Source: Flavobacterium degerlachei (GTDB lineage Bacteria > Bacteroidota > Bacteroidia > Flavobacteriales > Flavobacteriaceae). From it: a stretch of DNA of 64,000 nucleotides. Both the position numbers and the translations under genes were made by a program. The stretch spans positions 1 through 64,000 of the forward strand of contig NZ_FNMV01000019.1 in the NCBI RefSeq assembly GCF_900106645.1, given 5' to 3'. Under the pieces are notes generated by a model. The model was not told where the DNA came from and made no database searches. It saw nothing but the letters and a program-made list of their open reading frames with translations. This document shows, piece by piece, positions 50,691-59,131 of the stretch (its first letter is position 1; every line of letters begins with the position of its first letter).

Positions 50691-51314
50691 ATGATAGATT
50701 TTTTTCTAGATGCCTACAGTAATGTGTCCATGACCCATATAATATTAGAATTCATCGTTTTTGTATTCGGTATTTTAAGTGTTTGGTATGCGAGACAAGA
50801 AAACATTTGGGTTTACCCCACAGGACTTATAGCAACAATTATTTCGACTTATTTGCTTTATAATGCGGGATATCTTGGTGATATGATGATCAATGGGTAC
50901 TTTTCAATAATGAGTATTTATGGATGGTATAAATGGACTAGAAAAGTAAAAGACACTGATAATATGCCAATTACCAGAACCAATAGTAAAGAAAAAATAA
51001 TTGGTATTGTGTTGTTTTTTGCTACAATTTTTGTAGTTTTCGGGATATATAATCTGTTTGATTATGAAATAAATGCAGACAATTATATTGACATAATTGC
51101 TTCAGGAATATTTTTTACAGGCATGTGGTACATGGCTAACAAGAAAATCGAGAACTGGACACTTTGGATTATTGGCGATTTGATTGTCACTCCGTTATAT
51201 GCTTATAGAGGTCTAGGGATGTTGTCGTTACAATATTTAATTTTTACAATTTTGGCTGTTTCAGCTTATTTAGAATGGAGGAAAATCTTACGCAAGAGCA
51301 ATCTGCAATTATAA
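50691..51314 (+). CDS. pnuC: PnuC family vitamin/nucleoside transporter
   Basis: This 207-residue inner-membrane protein has about seven helices (VFGILSVWYARQENIWVYPT, GDMMINGYFSIMSIYGWYKW, WTLWIIGDLIVTPLYAYRGL), typical of PnuC. PnuC members carry nicotinamide riboside; PnuT-type relatives carry thiamine. The next gene encodes a NadR-type kinase and overlaps by 40 bases, which favours nicotinamide riboside. A TPP riboswitch 2.6 kb further on controls a TonB receptor and leaves thiamine open. Confidence 0.9.
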   Translation: MIDFFLDAYSNVSMTHIILEFIVFVFGILSVWYARQENIWVYPTGLIATIISTYLLYNAGYLGDMMINGYFSIMSIYGWYKWTRKVKDTDNMPITRTNSKEKIIGIVLFFATIFVVFGIYNLFDYEINADNYIDIIASGIFFTGMWYMANKKIENWTLWIIGDLIVTPLYAYRGLGMLSLQYLIFTILAVSAYLEWRKILRKSNLQL

Positions 51315-53389
51315 AAATTGCTATGTTTGGTCCAGAAAGTACTGGAAAAACAACTTTGGCCATACAACTGGCTGAATACTACAAAACGGTCTGGGTTCCC
51401 GAATTTGCGAGGGATTATTTGCAAGAAAAATGGGATAAAAGCCAGCTTATTTGTGATGTCGATGATATGTTACCTATAGCATATGGTCAAACTAAATTAG
51501 AAAATGAAAAACTAGCAGTGGCTAATAAGTATCTGTTTTGTGATACTAATTTAATGGTTACTAAAGTTTTTTCAGAAGTGTATTATGATTATTGTGATCC
51601 ATTATTGAATGAAGCAGCACAAGAGCACGAATATGATTTGTTTTTTCTAACGGATATTGATGTTCCCTGGGAAAAGGATGATTTAAGAGACAGACCTCAA
51701 GGAAGAGAGTCTGTTTTTACTGTTTTTAAAAAATCATTGGTAGATAATAACAAACCATTTATTACACTTTCTGGAGATAAAGATTTACGTCTTAAGAAAG
51801 CGATATCAATTATTGATGACTTGGCTAAAGCCAAAGAAATGGGATTATCATCAATTGATTTTGTGCAGTTATATGAGCACGGAATTTCGTTAGGGAATTT
51901 TAAAAAGCAACTAGATATATTTGAAAAAGGAATTTCTAAAACGGAATTAATAGAGCCAGCTACATTGGATAATGGGATAGTTAATCTTTCTGAAAAAGAA
52001 TCAAAAGAAAAAGCTGCTTTTTTTGATGATAATAAGGATGACTATACACTACTCAAATTTGTTCCAGCTTCTGGAGCGGCTAGCCGAATGTTTAAGTTTT
52101 TAATTACTTTTTTAAAGGAGTTTAGCGTTACAAAAGAAAGTATTAATGCGTATGTAAACAGAAAAAAAAATAATAAGCTTCCCGTTTTTGTGGTAGGTTT
52201 AGAGAAATTTCCGTTTTATGAAGAAATTGACAAAAAGTTAAGAGAAGAAATTTTAAGTTTTGATTCTCTTCATAGAAATTTAAAAATATACTACTTTATT
52301 AAGCTGCTATTGTCAGGAGATTATTTTGATTATGCAAATAAGCCTAAGGGAGTTCTCCCTTTTCATAAATACAAAACACATACAGCAACCGCTATAGAAG
52401 AGCATTTACAAGAATGTGTTCAATATTCATGTTCAAATGGGGTATCTAATTTGCATTTTACGGTTTCAGAAGAGCATTTGCCTCAATTTGAGGCAATAAT
52501 AAATACTATTAGACCTTTGGTTGAAAAGGAAGCTAAAATAAGTATCGATGTGAACTATTCTTTTCAGAAAAAAAGTACGGATACGATTGCTGTAAATGTC
52601 AATAATAGCGTTTTTAGATCAGAAGTTAATAAACTAGTTTTTAGACCTGGAGGTCATGGCGCTTTAATTGAAAATCTAAATAACTTAGACGCTGATATTG
52701 TATTTGTCAAAAATATTGACAATGTGAGTCAAAATGATGTTGATAAGGTTGCTTTTTATAAAAAAGTACTAGCCGGAATTTTGATCGAATTGCAACAGAA
52801 AACATTTTATTATTTGGAGCGTATTGACTGCGGTACCATTGATATGATGTTACTTGATGAAATTGTTGCTTTTTTAAAGGAGAATCTAAATGTAATTCTG
52901 CCTTTAGATTTTAATAATTTGAATTTTGAAGAAAAGGCACAGAGTATTGTAACATTACTTGATAGGCCTATCAGAGTATGCGGAATGGTAATAAATGAAG
53001 GAGAGCCTGGAGGAGGACCATTTTGGACTAAGAATGGAGATGGGGTAGTTTCTTTGCAGATAGTTGAATCTTCTGAAGTCGATTTGGTAAACAAGAAACA
53101 AGAAAAGATATTGACTGGTTCGACTCATTTTAACCCTGTAGATTTAGTTTGTGGGATTAAAAACTATAAAAAAACAAAGTTTGATTTAACACAATTTGTT
53201 GATCAGGATCGCGGTTTTATTGTTGAGAAAAGTATTTCTGGAAAAGATATTAAAGCATATGAATTACCTGGTTTATGGAATGGTGCGATGGCTAATTGGT
53301 TAACAGTTTTCGTACAAGTGCCGTTAGTTACTTTTAATCCTGTAAAAACAGTGAATGATTTGCTTAATGGAGCGCATCAACCAAAATAG
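51275..53389 (+). CDS. NadR-type ATPase/kinase fused to DUF4301
   Basis: The 704-residue protein has two parts. Residues 1-190 form a P-loop kinase (KIAMFGPESTGKTTLAIQLA; VPEFARDYL; LRDRPQGRESVFTVF), as in ribosylnicotinamide kinase NadR. Residues about 200-704 form a DUF4301 domain (KFVPASGAASRMFKFL, FRPGGHGALIENLNNLDADI, YLERIDCGTIDMMLL, MVINEGEPGGGPFW). The junction holds an in-frame ATG (about 51840, MGLSSIDF), where a separate DUF4301 gene could have started. As I recall these are usually separate neighbouring proteins. The start at 51275 overlaps pnuC by 40 bases. Role: likely phosphorylates the compound imported by PnuC; the function of DUF4301 is unknown. Confidence 0.88.
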   Translation: MEENLTQEQSAIIKIAMFGPESTGKTTLAIQLAEYYKTVWVPEFARDYLQEKWDKSQLICDVDDMLPIAYGQTKLENEKLAVANKYLFCDTNLMVTKVFSEVYYDYCDPLLNEAAQEHEYDLFFLTDIDVPWEKDDLRDRPQGRESVFTVFKKSLVDNNKPFITLSGDKDLRLKKAISIIDDLAKAKEMGLSSIDFVQLYEHGISLGNFKKQLDIFEKGISKTELIEPATLDNGIVNLSEKESKEKAAFFDDNKDDYTLLKFVPASGAASRMFKFLITFLKEFSVTKESINAYVNRKKNNKLPVFVVGLEKFPFYEEIDKKLREEILSFDSLHRNLKIYYFIKLLLSGDYFDYANKPKGVLPFHKYKTHTATAIEEHLQECVQYSCSNGVSNLHFTVSEEHLPQFEAIINTIRPLVEKEAKISIDVNYSFQKKSTDTIAVNVNNSVFRSEVNKLVFRPGGHGALIENLNNLDADIVFVKNIDNVSQNDVDKVAFYKKVLAGILIELQQKTFYYLERIDCGTIDMMLLDEIVAFLKENLNVILPLDFNNLNFEEKAQSIVTLLDRPIRVCGMVINEGEPGGGPFWTKNGDGVVSLQIVESSEVDLVNKKQEKILTGSTHFNPVDLVCGIKNYKKTKFDLTQFVDQDRGFIVEKSISGKDIKAYELPGLWNGAMANWLTVFVQVPLVTFNPVKTVNDLLNGAHQPK

Positions 53390-53411
53390 GCTTATGAAAT
53401 AAGTGGAGCAA

Positions 53412-53816
53412 ATGGAAATTCAAAATCTCATATCAGAGCTAAATTATAAAGCAGTTCGAAGTAGCGGTGCTGGCGGTCAGAATGTCAATAAAGTCTCGTC
53501 GAAAGTGGTCTTGTCTTTTGATTTAAAAAAATCAAAAGCTTTGACGGAGGAAGAAAAACTGTTGTTAGAAGCAAATCTGTCTTCGCGTTTAACTACAGAT
53601 TCAATATTAATTTTGAATTGTGATGAAGACCGAAGCCAGTTACGGAATAAGGAAATTGTCACTAAGCGGTTTTTAGAATTGATCAAAAAAGGATTGACTG
53701 TACAAAAGCCTCGAAAAGAGACAAAGCTGCCGAAATCTGCAATCAGGAAACGGATAAAGAATAAAAAGAATGTGTCTCAGGTTAAAAAAAATAGAAGGAA
53801 ACCTGATTTGGATTGA
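53412..53816 (+). CDS. arfB: Peptidyl-tRNA hydrolase ArfB (ribosome rescue)
   Basis: The protein has 134 residues from the ATG at 53412; a GTG 9 bases upstream is possible. The release-factor GGQ motif is SSGAGGQNVNKVSSKVVL (about 18-35). The C-terminal tail is Lys/Arg-rich (KSAIRKRIKNKKNVSQVKK) and would enter the mRNA channel of a stalled ribosome. It releases stuck peptides in place of tmRNA or RF2/ArfA. It lies 22 bases after the kinase fusion gene and is probably the last gene of that unit. Confidence 0.9.
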   Translation: MEIQNLISELNYKAVRSSGAGGQNVNKVSSKVVLSFDLKKSKALTEEEKLLLEANLSSRLTTDSILILNCDEDRSQLRNKEIVTKRFLELIKKGLTVQKPRKETKLPKSAIRKRIKNKKNVSQVKKNRRKPDLD

Positions 53817-53898
53817 CCGAATTATAATTCGGCTTTTTGTTTGAATTTTTAACTTGTTTGCTTTTATTTGTGATGCCCAATTAAATTGTAAAATCTTG

Positions 53899-53930
53899 TT
53901 GGATTTTAATTTTTTTTAAGATTATATTTG
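53899..53930 (+). promoter_or_regulatory. Promoter of the TPP riboswitch/TonB receptor transcript
   Basis: TTG at 53899-53901, a 21-base spacer, and TATATTTG at 53923-53930 fit the Bacteroidota consensus. Transcription would start near 53935, right at the 5' end of the riboswitch. Confidence 0.7.
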
Positions 53931-53934
53931 TGCC

Positions 53935-54012
53935 GTCTCAAAGGGGTGCTCTAAATAACGAGCTGAGATCATACCCAACGAACCTGAGCGAGTAATGTCG
54001 CTAAGGGAAAAA
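53935..54012 (+). ncRNA. TPP riboswitch (THI element)
   Basis: All conserved blocks are present in order: GGGGTGC (53943), CTGAGA (53963), ATACCC (53971), AACCTGA (53981), GTAATG (53992) and AGGGAA (54004). It binds thiamine diphosphate and normally lowers expression of thiamine uptake or synthesis genes. It controls the TonB-dependent receptor that starts at 54120, so that receptor is likely for thiamine or a thiamine precursor. Confidence 0.95.
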
Positions 54013-54052
54013 ATGACAAAACACAATAGTGTGCACGCTATCTAATTGTCAT
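54013..54052 (+). promoter_or_regulatory. Hairpin downstream of the TPP aptamer (expression platform candidate)
   Basis: ATGACAA (54013-54019) pairs with TTGTCAT (54046-54052). An inner stem ATAG/CTAT encloses GTGCAC. There is no T run after it, so it is not a classic terminator; it may act on translation or through an alternative pairing with the aptamer. Confidence 0.4.
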
Positions 54053-54119
54053 AGGAAACAATCATTTATTAATTAACAAAAAGAATAATTCCCCCTTTTA
54101 TTTGTAATTTTATTTACAG

Positions 54120-56357
54120 ATGAATACAATTATTGGTTACAGAGTTGCAAAGTCTCAAAGTTGCAAAGTCTCAAAATTACAAAAATGTGCAAACCGCAAA
54201 ACATTTTTATTTACTCTTTTCTCTATTTTCTTTTCTCTATTTTCTTATTCACAGGTTAAAGATACTACGCAGGTTAATCAACTCGATGAGGTGCTGGTTT
54301 CGGCAGTGCGTGTTACTGCAAAAACACCTGTTAGTTTTAGTAATTTAGACAAAAAGGAAATCAAGTTTCGAAATCTAGGACAAGACATTCCTATCTTGAT
54401 GAATTATTTACCATCTGTTGTGACAACATCTGATGCTGGAAATGGCGTTGGTTATACTGGAATTCGGGTGCGTGGTAGTGATGCAACGCGTGTCAATGTG
54501 ACCATCAACGGAATTCCTTACAACGACTCAGAAAGTCATGGAACGTATTGGGTAAACATGCCTGATTTTGCTTCTTCGGTAGAAAGCTTGCAGTTGCAAC
54601 GCGGTGTAGGTACTTCTACTAATGGATCTGGTGCTTTTGGCGCAAGCCTAAACATGCTTACAGATAGTTATGCTAAAGAAAGTAATGGCGAAATTTCTAA
54701 TTCTTTTGGAAGTTTCAATACTCGGAAACATACGGTAAAGTTCAGTACGGGTTTGATTGATGATCATTTTGAATTGGCAGGAAGATTATCTGCTTTAAAA
54801 TCTGATGGATACATTGACCGTGCAAGTTCTGATATGAAATCCTATTTCTTGCAAGGAACTTATGTGGGAGAAACTACCTTGATAAAAGCATTGGCTTTTG
54901 GAGGAAATGAAAAAACATACCAATCGTGGAATGGATTAGAAGATTTGGATGTTTTAAAAAATGATAGAACATTCAATACTGCCGGAATGTTTACTGATGA
55001 AGCTGGGAATACTCGTTTTTATGATAACGAAACTGATAATTACCAGCAAGATCATTACCAATTGCATTTGAGCGAAAAAGTATCCAATCATTGGAATACA
55101 AATCTGGCTGTTTTTTATTCAAAAGGGAAAGGCTATTATGAGAACTATAAAGAAAATGCAAAATTCTCTGATTATGGACTAACTCCAATTGTTCTTTCTG
55201 GAACAACAATTAATAAAACGGATCTGATTCGCCAAAAATGGTTGGACAATGACTTTTACGGAACTACATTTTCTGCCAATTATAAAAATGAGAAGTTGGA
55301 TGTAATTCTTGGTGGAGGATATAACAAATACGAAGGAAGTCATTTCGGGAAAGTGATATGGGCGCGTTATGCTTCAACATCTGAATTGGGAGACCGTTAT
55401 TATGATGATGCGGCGACAAAAACTGACGGAAATATTTTTGCAAAAGCAAACTATCAAATAGCAGATAAACTAAGTCTTTTTGGTGATTTGCAATTAAGAA
55501 ATGTGCATTACAAAGCCAATAGTCCTGAAATAGGTTTGGTTAACGATAATTTTAATTTTTTCAATCCAAAAGCGGGTTTGAATTTTGAAATTAGTGACAA
55601 CAATCAGTTGTATGCTTCGTATGCAAGAGCCAATCGCGAACCTAACAGAACCGATTATGAAAACGGAAGTCCAAAACCTGAAAAACTAAATGATTTTGAG
55701 CTGGGATTGCGTCATGGTTCTGAAAAAATTAAGCTTAATGCCAATGTGTATTATATGGCGTATAAAGATCAATTGATTTTAACTGGTGAGCTCGATGATG
55801 TAGGTGCTCCAATTCGTAAAAACAGTGGTGATAGCTATCGTTTAGGTTTAGAGGTTGATGCTACAATAGCGTTATTGGATAACTTAATTATTAGACCAAA
55901 CTTTACCATTAGCAGTAACAAAAACAAAGACTTTAATTTTGAAAGAGACGGGGTGTTAACTGCTTTAGGAAACACTAATATTGCGTATTCTCCAGATTTT
56001 ATCGCAGGTAATATCATTACTTTTTTACCTGTGACTAATTTGCAAGTTTCATTACTATCTAAATTTGTTGGAGAGCAATATATGGGAAATATAGATTCAG
56101 AAGGATCTAAATTAAAATCCTATTTTGTAAACGATTTGAATGTTTCTTATGAGTTTAAACCTAAGTCGGTTTTCAAATCTATATTAGTAACAGGATTAGT
56201 AAACAATATTTTTGATTACAAATATATTTCAAATGGTTATTTCTATACCTATGATGATAACTGGAGTGATCCAAATCAAATTACGACTATTGAAGGAGCT
56301 GGGTATTATCCGCAAGCTGGGATTAATTTCCTTGTAGGATTGACGTTAAAGTTTTAG
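54120..56357 (+). CDS. TonB-dependent outer-membrane receptor (likely thiamine uptake)
   Basis: The 745-residue protein has a signal peptide (FLFTLFSIFFSLFSYS, ending about residue 44) and a TonB-box-like NQLDEVLVSAVRV. The plug domain has ITINGIPYNDSESHG-type segments (VTINGIPYNDSESHGTYW) and QRGVGTSTNGSGAFGASLNM. The rest is a 22-strand-type barrel ending in FLVGLTLKF. The TPP riboswitch in its leader indicates import of thiamine or a pyrimidine/thiazole precursor across the outer membrane. The first 27 residues come from a leader repeat (GTTGCAAAGTCTCAAA), so the true start could be slightly downstream. Confidence 0.92.
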   Translation: MNTIIGYRVAKSQSCKVSKLQKCANRKTFLFTLFSIFFSLFSYSQVKDTTQVNQLDEVLVSAVRVTAKTPVSFSNLDKKEIKFRNLGQDIPILMNYLPSVVTTSDAGNGVGYTGIRVRGSDATRVNVTINGIPYNDSESHGTYWVNMPDFASSVESLQLQRGVGTSTNGSGAFGASLNMLTDSYAKESNGEISNSFGSFNTRKHTVKFSTGLIDDHFELAGRLSALKSDGYIDRASSDMKSYFLQGTYVGETTLIKALAFGGNEKTYQSWNGLEDLDVLKNDRTFNTAGMFTDEAGNTRFYDNETDNYQQDHYQLHLSEKVSNHWNTNLAVFYSKGKGYYENYKENAKFSDYGLTPIVLSGTTINKTDLIRQKWLDNDFYGTTFSANYKNEKLDVILGGGYNKYEGSHFGKVIWARYASTSELGDRYYDDAATKTDGNIFAKANYQIADKLSLFGDLQLRNVHYKANSPEIGLVNDNFNFFNPKAGLNFEISDNNQLYASYARANREPNRTDYENGSPKPEKLNDFELGLRHGSEKIKLNANVYYMAYKDQLILTGELDDVGAPIRKNSGDSYRLGLEVDATIALLDNLIIRPNFTISSNKNKDFNFERDGVLTALGNTNIAYSPDFIAGNIITFLPVTNLQVSLLSKFVGEQYMGNIDSEGSKLKSYFVNDLNVSYEFKPKSVFKSILVTGLVNNIFDYKYISNGYFYTYDDNWSDPNQITTIEGAGYYPQAGINFLVGLTLKF

Positions 56358-56378
56358 ATCAAAAACCTATTATATAGT

Positions 56379-56411
56379 AAAAAGCCCGAAAGTTTTACTT
56401 TTGGGCTTTTG
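56379..56411. terminator. Bidirectional terminator after the TonB receptor
   Basis: AAAAGCCCGAAAG pairs with CTTTTGGGCTTTT (56380-56410, with wobbles) around TTTTA. It lies between convergent genes. Confidence 0.85.
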
Positions 56412-56413
56412 TA

Positions 56414-56833
56414 TTAATTATAAACGCGCAAGACATTTCCGTTAACCTCCACACGATATTGTTTTAATGGATACTGTGAGCCAGCTTGACTTAAACCAGT
56501 GAATAAGCTGTATTCAGTACTGTCGCAAGGACAAATCAGATTAATTCCTTTTAGGGTCATGGTAGAGCAACTGCTAATTACTTGATTAGGACAAGCCGCA
56601 TCAAAAGCATTGTAACCACTTCCTGTATTGAATATATAAATTCCCTTTGCACCAACACCAGCGTAATATATGGCATTACTAGGGTATTGCAAGTTCGAAT
56701 ATGCAGGTAAATTCATATTGATGTCTATCGTAAAAGTATAGTTAGGTATATAAGGATTTTTATTGTTAAAACTACTGTCGCTACAGCCCAAAAACAAGGT
56801 CAATACAATGAGTATGAGGAGGTGTTTTTTCAT
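56414..56833 (-). CDS. Lipoprotein with degenerate Rieske-like fold
   Basis: This 139-residue protein has a lipobox (LTLFLGC; Cys about 17). The C-terminal part follows a Rieske pattern (DAACPNQ...CPCDSTEYSLFTG...YPLKQYRVEVNGNVLRV). The iron-sulfur ligands Cys-x-His and Cys-x2-His are replaced by CPNQ and CPCD, so no 2Fe-2S cluster is expected. Similar small proteins are common in Flavobacteria, and their role is unknown. It is monocistronic, with convergent and divergent neighbours. Confidence 0.75.
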   Translation of the reverse strand: MKKHLLILIVLTLFLGCSDSSFNNKNPYIPNYTFTIDINMNLPAYSNLQYPSNAIYYAGVGAKGIYIFNTGSGYNAFDAACPNQVISSCSTMTLKGINLICPCDSTEYSLFTGLSQAGSQYPLKQYRVEVNGNVLRVYN

Positions 56834-56949
56834 TATTTAAAATAAATTAAAAGTATTAGTTAAACAAATTTAATTTATTTAACTTTGAATTAAATATGAT
56901 TAACATATTATTATAGACAAAAGTAAAACAATAATATTCTTGTGGAAAG

Positions 56950-56973
56950 AAATCCCGTCCTGATGGGATTTTT
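56950..56973 (+). terminator. Terminator-like hairpin in the greA leader
   Basis: AAATCCC (56950-56956) pairs with GGGATTT (56965-56971), followed by a T run to 56974, 24 bases before the greA ATG. Nothing is encoded on the plus strand between this point and the divergent gene at 56833, so it could only stop a transcript that starts in the greA leader. A TATTCTTG box (one mismatch) lies just upstream, at 56934-56941. Confidence 0.6.
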
Positions 56974-56997
56974 TCTATTTACATAAATGATGAAACT

Positions 56998-57474
56998 ATG
57001 AGTGCAATATCTTATTACACAGCAGAAGGCTTAAAAAAATTAAGAGAAGAATTAGATTATTTGAAAAGTGTGATGCGTCCAAAAGCATCCGCAGATATAG
57101 CTGAAGCAAGAGATAAAGGGGATTTATCTGAAAATGCAGAATACGATGCAGCAAAAGAAGCACAAGGAATGCTTGAGATGAGAATTGCCAAACTAGAAGA
57201 GGTTCATTCTAATGCTAGACTAATTGACGAAACACATCTTGATGTGTCTAAAGTCTTGGTTTTATCGAATGTGAAAATTAAAAACAAGTCTAATGGGATG
57301 GAATTGAAATACCGATTAGTAGCCGAAAGTGAAGCGGATTTGAAAACGGGTAAAATCTCTGTAACCTCTCCAATTGGGAAAGGTTTACTAGGAAAATCAG
57401 TTGGGGATGTTGCTGAAATTACAGTTCCAAACGGAGTGTTACAATTTGAGATTTTAGAAATTTCACGTGACTAA
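56998..57474 (+). CDS. greA: Transcription elongation factor GreA
   Basis: The 158-residue factor rescues backtracked RNA polymerase by stimulating cleavage of the RNA 3' end. The N-terminal coiled coil (about 1-75) carries the tip acidic residues in DKGDLSENAEYDAAKEAQ. The C-terminal FKBP-like domain contains SPIGKGLLGKSVGDVAEI. A leader terminator lies 24 bases upstream (see 56950). The HIT gene follows 42 bases later. Confidence 0.97.
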   Translation: MSAISYYTAEGLKKLREELDYLKSVMRPKASADIAEARDKGDLSENAEYDAAKEAQGMLEMRIAKLEEVHSNARLIDETHLDVSKVLVLSNVKIKNKSNGMELKYRLVAESEADLKTGKISVTSPIGKGLLGKSVGDVAEITVPNGVLQFEILEISRD

Positions 57475-57516
57475 AAGTGCAACAAACTATTTATAATCCA
57501 TTTTAATATTTAGCAT

Positions 57517-57906
57517 ATGAGTTCAATTTTCATGAAAATCGTAAACGGTGAAATTCCATCTTATAAAATTGCCGAAGACGATAATTATTTAGCTTTCTTA
57601 GACGTGAATCCTAATGCAAAAGGTCATACTTTATGTATACCCAAATTTGAAGTCGATAAGATTTTTGATATGGACGAAGCTCACTATTTAGGGTTGATGC
57701 ATTTTTCAAGAAAAGTAGCCATCGCGATAGAAAAAACGGTTCCTTGTAAAAGAGTGGGTATGGCAGTTGTAGGTCTTGAAGTGCCACACGCCCATGTTCA
57801 CTTGATTCCACTTAATGAAATGGATGAAATTCGTTTTCAAAATAAAGTTACTTTATCAAAAGAAGAATTTGAAAATCTTGCAAAAAGCATTCAATTGAAT
57901 TTTTAA
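57517..57906 (+). CDS. HIT family nucleotide-binding protein
   Basis: This 129-residue protein begins MSSIFMKIVNGEIPSYKIAE and has the histidine triad HAHVHLIPL (about 89-97) after VGLEVP. HIT proteins hydrolyse or bind nucleoside phosphoramidates and dinucleotides; the substrate here is not known. It follows greA by 42 bases and shares its terminator at 57922. Confidence 0.92.
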   Translation: MSSIFMKIVNGEIPSYKIAEDDNYLAFLDVNPNAKGHTLCIPKFEVDKIFDMDEAHYLGLMHFSRKVAIAIEKTVPCKRVGMAVVGLEVPHAHVHLIPLNEMDEIRFQNKVTLSKEEFENLAKSIQLNF

Positions 57907-57921
57907 ACAAAATGACACCAT

Positions 57922-57951
57922 AAAAAAAAACACGATTTTCGTGTTTTTTTT
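57922..57951. terminator. Strong intrinsic terminator after greA/HIT
   Basis: AAAAAACACGA pairs with TCGTGTTTTTT (57926-57949, loop TTT) and is followed by more Ts. Confidence 0.9.
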
Positions 57952-57970
57952 ATGAAAAAAAAGAAATTAT

Positions 57971-59131
57971 ATGAGAGCTATTTTTTTGTCTCTATGCTTG
58001 TTTTTATCTCTTTTAAGTTTTTCTCAAGTTAAGAATGAATTTGCGGGAATTGACTCTAAAATGGATAAAATACCTACTCATGATAGTAATTCGACAATTG
58101 CTATAGCGAACTATATTTCTTCAAATTTTAAAACAGACGCTGAAAAAATCCGTGCGCTGTTTTATTGGACAGCTTCAAATATTAGTTATGATATTTCTAA
58201 AATGCTTGCGCCAAATGTCAATGAAACAACTCAAGATAGAATTGACAATGTGCTAAAGACTAAAAAAGGAGTTTGTAGCCATTATGCCGAAGTTTTTAAT
58301 GATGTTTCTAATAAAATGGGAATAAGCTGTTATGTGATTGAAGGTTTTACAAAACAAAATGGAAAGGTTGCCAACTTATCTCATGCCTGGTGTGCTGCAA
58401 AAATTGACAATAAATGGTATTTATTTGACCCAACTTGGGGCGCTGGTTATGTAAATAATAATACGTTTTTTAAAAAATTAAACAATTCCTATTTTAAGGT
58501 GCAACCTAATGTATTAATTACATCACATATGCCTTTTGATTATATCTGGCAGTTTCTAGATTACCCTTTAACCAACAAAGAATTTTTAGAAGGAAAAAGA
58601 CAAGCACAAAATTCTAAAAAGCAACTTGATTTTGAAAAAGAAATAACGAGATATACGTCTTTATCAGATAGTGATAAGGCATTTGAGTCCTCTGAAAGAA
58701 TTGAGAAAAATGGACTGCTTAATACATTGGTTATAGAACAATACAAATATAAAAAGGAAGCATTTAGGATTTATACTCAAAATAAAAACATAGAAAAATT
58801 GAATGCTTTATATACTAGTTATAATGAGAACATTTTTTTTCTAAATGATTTTATTATTTATAGATTTAAAAAATTCAAACCAACTCAATCTGATGAGGAG
58901 AAGAGAAATTGGATTCAAAATGTGAAGAGCAAGTTTAAAAAATGCGAAACTGATGTTTATAATATTGGAATCGTAGGGACTGAAAATACTGGAAGTTTAT
59001 CTAATTTAAAAAAATCAATAGCAACTGCGTTGATGCAAACGGAAGAGCAAGAACAATTTTTAATGGAATACTTGAGTAAGAATTCAATAGGAAGAAAAGT
59101 AATGCTAAGTAATTTAAAAATTAGAAATTGA
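57971..59131 (+). CDS. Secreted transglutaminase-like protein
   Basis: This 386-residue protein has a signal peptide (about 1-19) and a transglutaminase-core domain (about 55-165). The catalytic triad lies in GVCSHYAEVF (Cys), LSHAWCAAKI (His) and YLFDPTWGAGYV (Asp). The C-terminal half is helical and Lys/Glu-rich with no domain I recognise. Such proteins may cleave or modify peptides in the periplasm or on the surface. Its stop abuts the stop of the convergent histidine kinase gene. Confidence 0.85.
   Translation: MRAIFLSLCLFLSLLSFSQVKNEFAGIDSKMDKIPTHDSNSTIAIANYISSNFKTDAEKIRALFYWTASNISYDISKMLAPNVNETTQDRIDNVLKTKKGVCSHYAEVFNDVSNKMGISCYVIEGFTKQNGKVANLSHAWCAAKIDNKWYLFDPTWGAGYVNNNTFFKKLNNSYFKVQPNVLITSHMPFDYIWQFLDYPLTNKEFLEGKRQAQNSKKQLDFEKEITRYTSLSDSDKAFESSERIEKNGLLNTLVIEQYKYKKEAFRIYTQNKNIEKLNALYTSYNENIFFLNDFIIYRFKKFKPTQSDEEKRNWIQNVKSKFKKCETDVYNIGIVGTENTGSLSNLKKSIATALMQTEEQEQFLMEYLSKNSIGRKVMLSNLKIRN

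Noticed and set aside
54013..54052. Intrinsic terminator as the TPP riboswitch expression platform
   Set aside because: The hairpin is present but no T run follows, so it was listed only as a possible regulatory hairpin.
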